Shown in pieces: positions 60,890-64,000 of a stretch of DNA of 64,000 bases. Every line of letters begins with the position of its first letter. Positions within the stretch are counted from its first letter, which is position 1. A program made the position numbers and the translations under genes. A model generated the notes under the pieces. It was given only the letters and a program-made list of their open reading frames with translations, searched no databases and was not told the DNA's origin. Origin of the DNA: Hymenobacter plasmatis (lineage in GTDB: Bacteria; Bacteroidota; Bacteroidia; Cytophagales; Hymenobacteraceae); assembly GCF_020711255.1 (NCBI RefSeq), contig NZ_JAJFAW010000005.1:1-64000 (forward strand), written 5' to 3'.

Positions 60890-61195
60890 TTAGTAGAAGT
60901 CAAAGCCCAGCACGGCGCGCATGGGGAGCGAAGCGCCTGACTTCAGCGTGAGGTGGTCGGCATCGGCGGCCCAGATGGTGGTAGCTACGCGTTTGGTAGC
61001 GCCATCGGCGGTCTGGAAATAGATGTCGAGCTTGCCGTGGTAGGCGTTGCCCAGCGTGGCGGCGCGTTCGGCATCGGCCCGGCGGCGCTGGCGGGCCGCT
61101 TCGTCGGTCAGCACGTCCTCCGGGGCGAAGTGCATGGTAGTCAAATCCTCTTTTTCAACTATCTCGACAGAGTGAGCAGCGGGCGTGAACGACAT
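60890..61195 (-). CDS. Hypothetical protein, 101 residues
   Basis: I recognise no family. The N-terminal half is charged and probably helical (DVLTDEAARQRRRADAERAA), and the C-terminal half reads as beta-strands ending in aromatic residues (ATTIWAADADHLTLKSG then LGFDFY). KLDIYFQTADGATKRVATTI looks like a small domain strand pair. No signal peptide or membrane segment. A good frame with normal codon usage, its own start and a terminator downstream supports a real gene. It is monocistronic. Confidence 0.7.
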   Translation of the reverse strand: MSFTPAAHSVEIVEKEDLTTMHFAPEDVLTDEAARQRRRADAERAATLGNAYHGKLDIYFQTADGATKRVATTIWAADADHLTLKSGASLPMRAVLGFDFY

Positions 61196-61302
61196 GGTGA
61201 TATGGCTTAGCGGTACAGCAGAAAGGTAGCAGGGAAATGCATAAATTCTTCCGGTTTGTAACGATAAATAAACCGCGTCAGTCTAAGTTTTTAATGAAAA
61301 TG

Positions 61303-62316
61303 TTAAGGCAGTTGGGCCAGGAATTCCATGGTGTCAACCCGGTCGGCGTATTCGTCTACGCCGGGCGACTGGGCCTGGCCAAACGGCAGGCTTCCGGCAA
61401 AGCGTCCACCGGCCGAAACCACGCATTGGGTCTGGGCTGCGATGTCGGTGAGCTGGTCCACCAGGTCGATTTCGCTGCAATATTCGGCGTAGTGCGCTAC
61501 CGAAATGGGCGAAACCAGCACCGGGCTGGGCCGGAGCAAAAAGAAGCCATTGTCGTAGTGATGCACGCGGTTGACTAGCAGAATGCTCTTATTGTAGTCA
61601 TAGTTGTTGTTGTACTTGTGGTGGTTAATCACGCCTTCGCAGGGTTGCAGGGCATCCAGCAACGGAACAAAATCATAGTTCTCGGGTACGAACAGCTTGC
61701 TCACGTTGCGGCAGCCCAACCCGTAGTACTGAAAGATGTCGGGGCCCAGCAGGGCTAGCTCCGCGCCGGTTTCCTGGCCGGTGAGCACAGCTACGCTGGT
61801 GCGGTTGCGGCGAATGAGGTGGGGCTTCTTGCCGAAGTAAAATTCGAAGTAGCGCGCCGTGTTGTCGGAGCCGGTGGCGATAAAGGCATCGGCCGCGTTG
61901 AGGCGGGGCAGCACCTGGATAAAGTCGGCGAAGCGCGGCTCAATGCGGGTGAGTTCTTCTATCACCCAGGTCATGAGCACGGTATCGTCGGCACTGAGCT
62001 TGGCCAGGAGGATGTGGCCGCTGAGCAACACGCACAGCAGGTCGTGAAAGCCCACCATGGGGATGTTGCCGGCCATTACCACGCCCACTTGGTGCACGGT
62101 GGTGGGTTCGGGTGGGTAGCGGGCGGCCCAGTGCCGCAGGGGCTCTTCGGCCAGCATGTGGGCGATGCCGGCCACGGCGGCCGTCACACTGGGCTCGTCG
62201 AACCAGGCGTTTTGGTTGCGGGCCCGGGCAGCCAGCGTGAGGATTTCGTCGGAGGAAAGGGTGGCCAGGCGCTGGCCCAGGGCCACAAAAGCAGCTAAAC
62301 GTTCGGAGTGATTCAT
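61303..62316 (-). CDS. Acyl-CoA reductase (LuxC family)
   Basis: An aldehyde dehydrogenase-fold enzyme that reduces acyl-CoA or acyl-enzyme to aldehyde using NADPH. The NAD(P)-loop region AGNIPMVGFHDLLCVLLSG and the nucleophile in YYGLGCRNVSKLFVPENYDF, with the catalytic Cys, match the LuxC group, as does IRRNRTSVAVLTGQE. At 337 residues it is shorter than luminescence LuxC (about 480). No luxD, luxE or luxAB genes are nearby, so bioluminescence is not implied. It is divergent from a ferredoxin gene across 194 bases. Confidence 0.86.
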   Translation of the reverse strand: MNHSERLAAFVALGQRLATLSSDEILTLAARARNQNAWFDEPSVTAAVAGIAHMLAEEPLRHWAARYPPEPTTVHQVGVVMAGNIPMVGFHDLLCVLLSGHILLAKLSADDTVLMTWVIEELTRIEPRFADFIQVLPRLNAADAFIATGSDNTARYFEFYFGKKPHLIRRNRTSVAVLTGQETGAELALLGPDIFQYYGLGCRNVSKLFVPENYDFVPLLDALQPCEGVINHHKYNNNYDYNKSILLVNRVHHYDNGFFLLRPSPVLVSPISVAHYAEYCSEIDLVDQLTDIAAQTQCVVSAGGRFAGSLPFGQAQSPGVDEYADRVDTMEFLAQLP

Positions 62317-62411
62317 AGGAAAGAAAGGAGCCGGGAAACCAAAGGCGGGGCCTCAGCAGGCAAATACCCGGCAAAATTGGGCAAAACCATGTAAACCCAG
62401 CCGCTGTTGGT

Positions 62412-62419
62412 TAATTTTG
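62412..62419 (+). promoter_or_regulatory. Ferredoxin -7 box
   Basis: TAATTTTG matches TAnnTTTG, 91 nt before the ferredoxin ATG. No good -33 element. Confidence 0.4.
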
Positions 62420-62510
62420 CAGCGCCAAAGAACGGCGCAGGCTCGGCGTTTTACGTAAAGCCCGCAGTTTCCGCTTTGGTTTCCCTTCACTACCTGACCC
62501 CCGACGCCCT

Positions 62511-62861
62511 ATGGCCATCATGATAACCGACGAGTGCATCAACTGCGGTGCCTGCGAGCCGGAATGTCCCAACAATGCAATTTACGAAGGTGGTGCCCAA
62601 TGGCGCTGGGCCGATGGCACCACTTTGAAAGAAGTAGCCACTGCCGATGGCACCGTAGTGAGCGGCACCGCTCCCCAGACGCCAGTTTCGGACGAGTACT
62701 ACTACATCGTATCGGATAAATGCACCGAGTGCGTAGGTTTCCACGAGGAGCCGCAGTGCGCCGCCGTGTGCCCCGTCGATTGCTGCGTGGACGACCCCGA
62801 CTACCGCGAAACCCGCGAGCGCCTGCTCGAAAAGAAAGACTGGCTGCACATTGCTGCTTAA
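62511..62861 (+). CDS. 2x[4Fe-4S] ferredoxin (YfhL-like)
   Basis: A small electron carrier of 116 residues. The first cluster motif is [13 protein letters not shown] at residues ~9-21; the second is [20 protein letters not shown] near residue 71, with an eight-residue insertion between the Cys pairs, as in YfhL-type dicluster ferredoxins. A linker of about 45 residues ([20 protein letters not shown]) separates them, longer than usual. The start ATG is 62511; an alternative Met at the fourth codon is possible. It is divergent from the acyl-CoA reductase, for which it might supply electrons, by inference. Confidence 0.92.
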   Translation: MAIMITDECINCGACEPECPNNAIYEGGAQWRWADGTTLKEVATADGTVVSGTAPQTPVSDEYYYIVSDKCTECVGFHEEPQCAAVCPVDCCVDDPDYRETRERLLEKKDWLHIAA

Positions 62862-62876
62862 GTCTAAAACAAGGAC

Positions 62877-62920
62877 GAATTAAAAAAGCCGCTTCTCATC
62901 AGAAGCGGCTTTTTTAATTC
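62877..62920. terminator. Bidirectional terminator between ferredoxin and sugar amidotransferase genes
   Basis: Twenty-base perfectly complementary arms with a CATC loop contain AAAAAAGCCGCTTCT and its complement, followed by T6, between convergent genes. Confidence 0.9.
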
Positions 62921-62939
62921 AGTTTTATTAATTGTTGGC

Positions 62940-64000
62940 CTATGTGCCGCAGTTGAAGTACTTGTCGTAGGCCGACTCTGGAATCAAGTTGAGCCGGCTC
63001 ATTAGCTTGATTGGGCCCTTGAATAGCCGCAGAAACTGGTAGCTATTTGGGTAGTCGTGGAAAGTCTTGGGGGGGGCTGCCACGATTTCGTCAAACTCGG
63101 CGCGGGTCAGGCCCAGGCGCTTGATGCACAGCGCCACCACCGACTCATCCTCGATGGAATTAATGCGAGAAATGCGGTCCAAGGCCACCTCCCGGCTCAT
63201 TTGGCCAGACCGCACCAGGGCCGAATAATTGAATAGCCGTCGGTCAATGTTGAACTTGATGCGGTTGAGGTAGTAAATAAGGCTTTGGTATAGGTCGTCG
63301 GCGTAGTGAGCGCCGGGGCTTTTCCAGGCCAGCTCGCGCACCAGCAACTCGTCTATTTCGGTGCGCACATAGTCCAGGTGGTAGAGCAAGGTCACGGTTT
63401 TGATACGCCGGATGAAAGCGTAGTAGAACATTTCCTTGATGCCAAGATTGAACCCCGGGTCGTTGGGCTGCCAGCGCCGCAGCGGCCCGGTGCCAAACTG
63501 CTTGTGCACGGCGCGCAGATAGCGGCCATCGAGAAAATTCCAGCTCAACGGAGCAATGCCTTCGGTGCGGAACGACTGCCCAATGACCATGTGCTGCAGG
63601 CCTTCCTTGGCGGCCACACCGTAGAGCGCCGTGGCGATGCCAAGGTCGGTGCCTTCTTCCATGTCGGGCACGGAGGCTTTCAGAAAAGCAATTTTCAGGT
63701 CTTTCGACTCGCGCCAGTCCGAGGTGATGGTGCGGAGCTCCACGCCCAGGCGCTGGCAGGTGCGCACCATGTTTTCGCCGGCGATAGGGTTGCCAAAGCC
63801 GTCGTTGAAGTGCACTGCCAGCGGGCGCAGCTTGAGCTGGGTCACGCAGTACCAGAGCGTGTAGGTGCTGTCGCGCCCGCCGCTCACGCCCACTACGCAG
63901 TCGTAGCGGCGGCCGCGGCCGGCCCGGCGCATGTCGTCGGCCAGGCGCTGCACAGTGCGGCGCCCGGCTTCGCCCAACGGGAAGGCGTGCTCCAACCGGT
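62940..64000 (-). CDS. N-acetyl sugar amidotransferase (partial, 5' end off window)
   Basis: A PP-loop ATPase of the WbpG/PseA family that turns an acetamido sugar into an acetamidino form during surface-polysaccharide synthesis. The PP-loop VVGVSGGRDSTYTLWY lies near residue 35 of the visible part. HFNDGFGNPIAGENMVRTCQ and MVIGQSFRTEGIAPLSWNFLDGRY are family motifs. The frame stays open to the last base, so the N-terminal part, which normally carries a Cys-rich zinc-like motif, lies beyond the window; the first apparent start (TTG at 63995) is probably internal. It suggests an O-antigen or capsule cluster to the right. Confidence 0.88.
   Translation of the reverse strand, partial: RLEHAFPLGEAGRRTVQRLADDMRRAGRGRRYDCVVGVSGGRDSTYTLWYCVTQLKLRPLAVHFNDGFGNPIAGENMVRTCQRLGVELRTITSDWRESKDLKIAFLKASVPDMEEGTDLGIATALYGVAAKEGLQHMVIGQSFRTEGIAPLSWNFLDGRYLRAVHKQFGTGPLRRWQPNDPGFNLGIKEMFYYAFIRRIKTVTLLYHLDYVRTEIDELLVRELAWKSPGAHYADDLYQSLIYYLNRIKFNIDRRLFNYSALVRSGQMSREVALDRISRINSIEDESVVALCIKRLGLTRAEFDEIVAAPPKTFHDYPNSYQFLRLFKGPIKLMSRLNLIPESAYDKYFNCGT

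Noticed and set aside
61303..62316. Bioluminescence operon suggested by the LuxC-type gene
   Set aside because: No luxA, B, D or E genes flank it, and the protein is much shorter than luminescence LuxC.

Overview
The window looks like a chromosomal segment of a GC-rich Bacteroidota bacterium, most likely a Hymenobacter-type member of the Cytophagales. The evidence is protein families largely confined to that phylum (DUF4290, DUF5606, DUF3109, DUF2851, PorT, a PorE-like OmpA protein), the phylum's promoter signature TAnnTTTG in front of many genes, little sign of Shine-Dalgarno sites, and menaquinone and lipid A biosynthesis genes. The genus is inferred from overall flavour, not proven. I see no insertion sequence, prophage, CRISPR array, tRNA or rRNA. 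Most genes are housekeeping genes in short operons separated by terminators and long palindromic repeats.

Layout. 0.3-5.3 kb: gyrB, a RidA-family gene and ppk1, convergent with a Ppx/GppA phosphatase (5.5-6.5 kb). 6.7-15 kb, minus strand: a 1240-residue metallophosphoesterase fused to an Omp85-type barrel, a sirtuin, purU and topA. 15.3-23.3 kb, plus strand: a signalling cluster made of a soluble receptor with eight near-identical 92-residue HAMP repeats, then CheW, CheY, CheA and a CheC-like phosphatase. 23.5-29.6 kb: an arginase-family enzyme, a small membrane protein, murA, a DUF4290 gene and a UvrD/PcrA helicase. 29.7-39.2 kb: a DUF3109 protein, cyclophilin, a fasciclin lipoprotein, rsgA-waaA, peroxiredoxin, aspartate kinase, fbp, a DUF5606 protein, a TonB-domain protein and engB. 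39.6-43.6 kb: a PorE-like OmpA protein, menG and porT, which link the region to type IX secretion. 43.6-51.3 kb: metabolic and RNA genes, aroQ and xerD. 51.5-60.8 kb: ftsK, a LolA-like carrier, a DUF2851 gene coupled to an unknown polytopic membrane protein, a PglD-like acyltransferase, trhO and a nucleoside phosphorylase. 60.9-64 kb: a hypothetical gene, a LuxC-type acyl-CoA reductase, a ferredoxin and a truncated N-acetyl sugar amidotransferase that probably opens a surface-polysaccharide locus beyond the edge.

The most distinctive system is the chemosensory cluster. Its sensor has no membrane segment and is built from HAMP repeats of the kind known in group III (Nik1-type) histidine kinases, joined to a chemoreceptor signalling tip. 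It has a kinase, a response regulator and a CheC-type phosphatase beside it, but no cheR or cheB. Other points worth a look are the phosphoesterase-Omp85 fusion, MurA with Asp in place of the catalytic Cys, several promoters whose -7 box lies only 4-6 nt from the start codon (probable leaderless mRNAs), and an 8-nt motif (ATTGAGCT) repeated just after stop codons and inside near-perfect palindromes.
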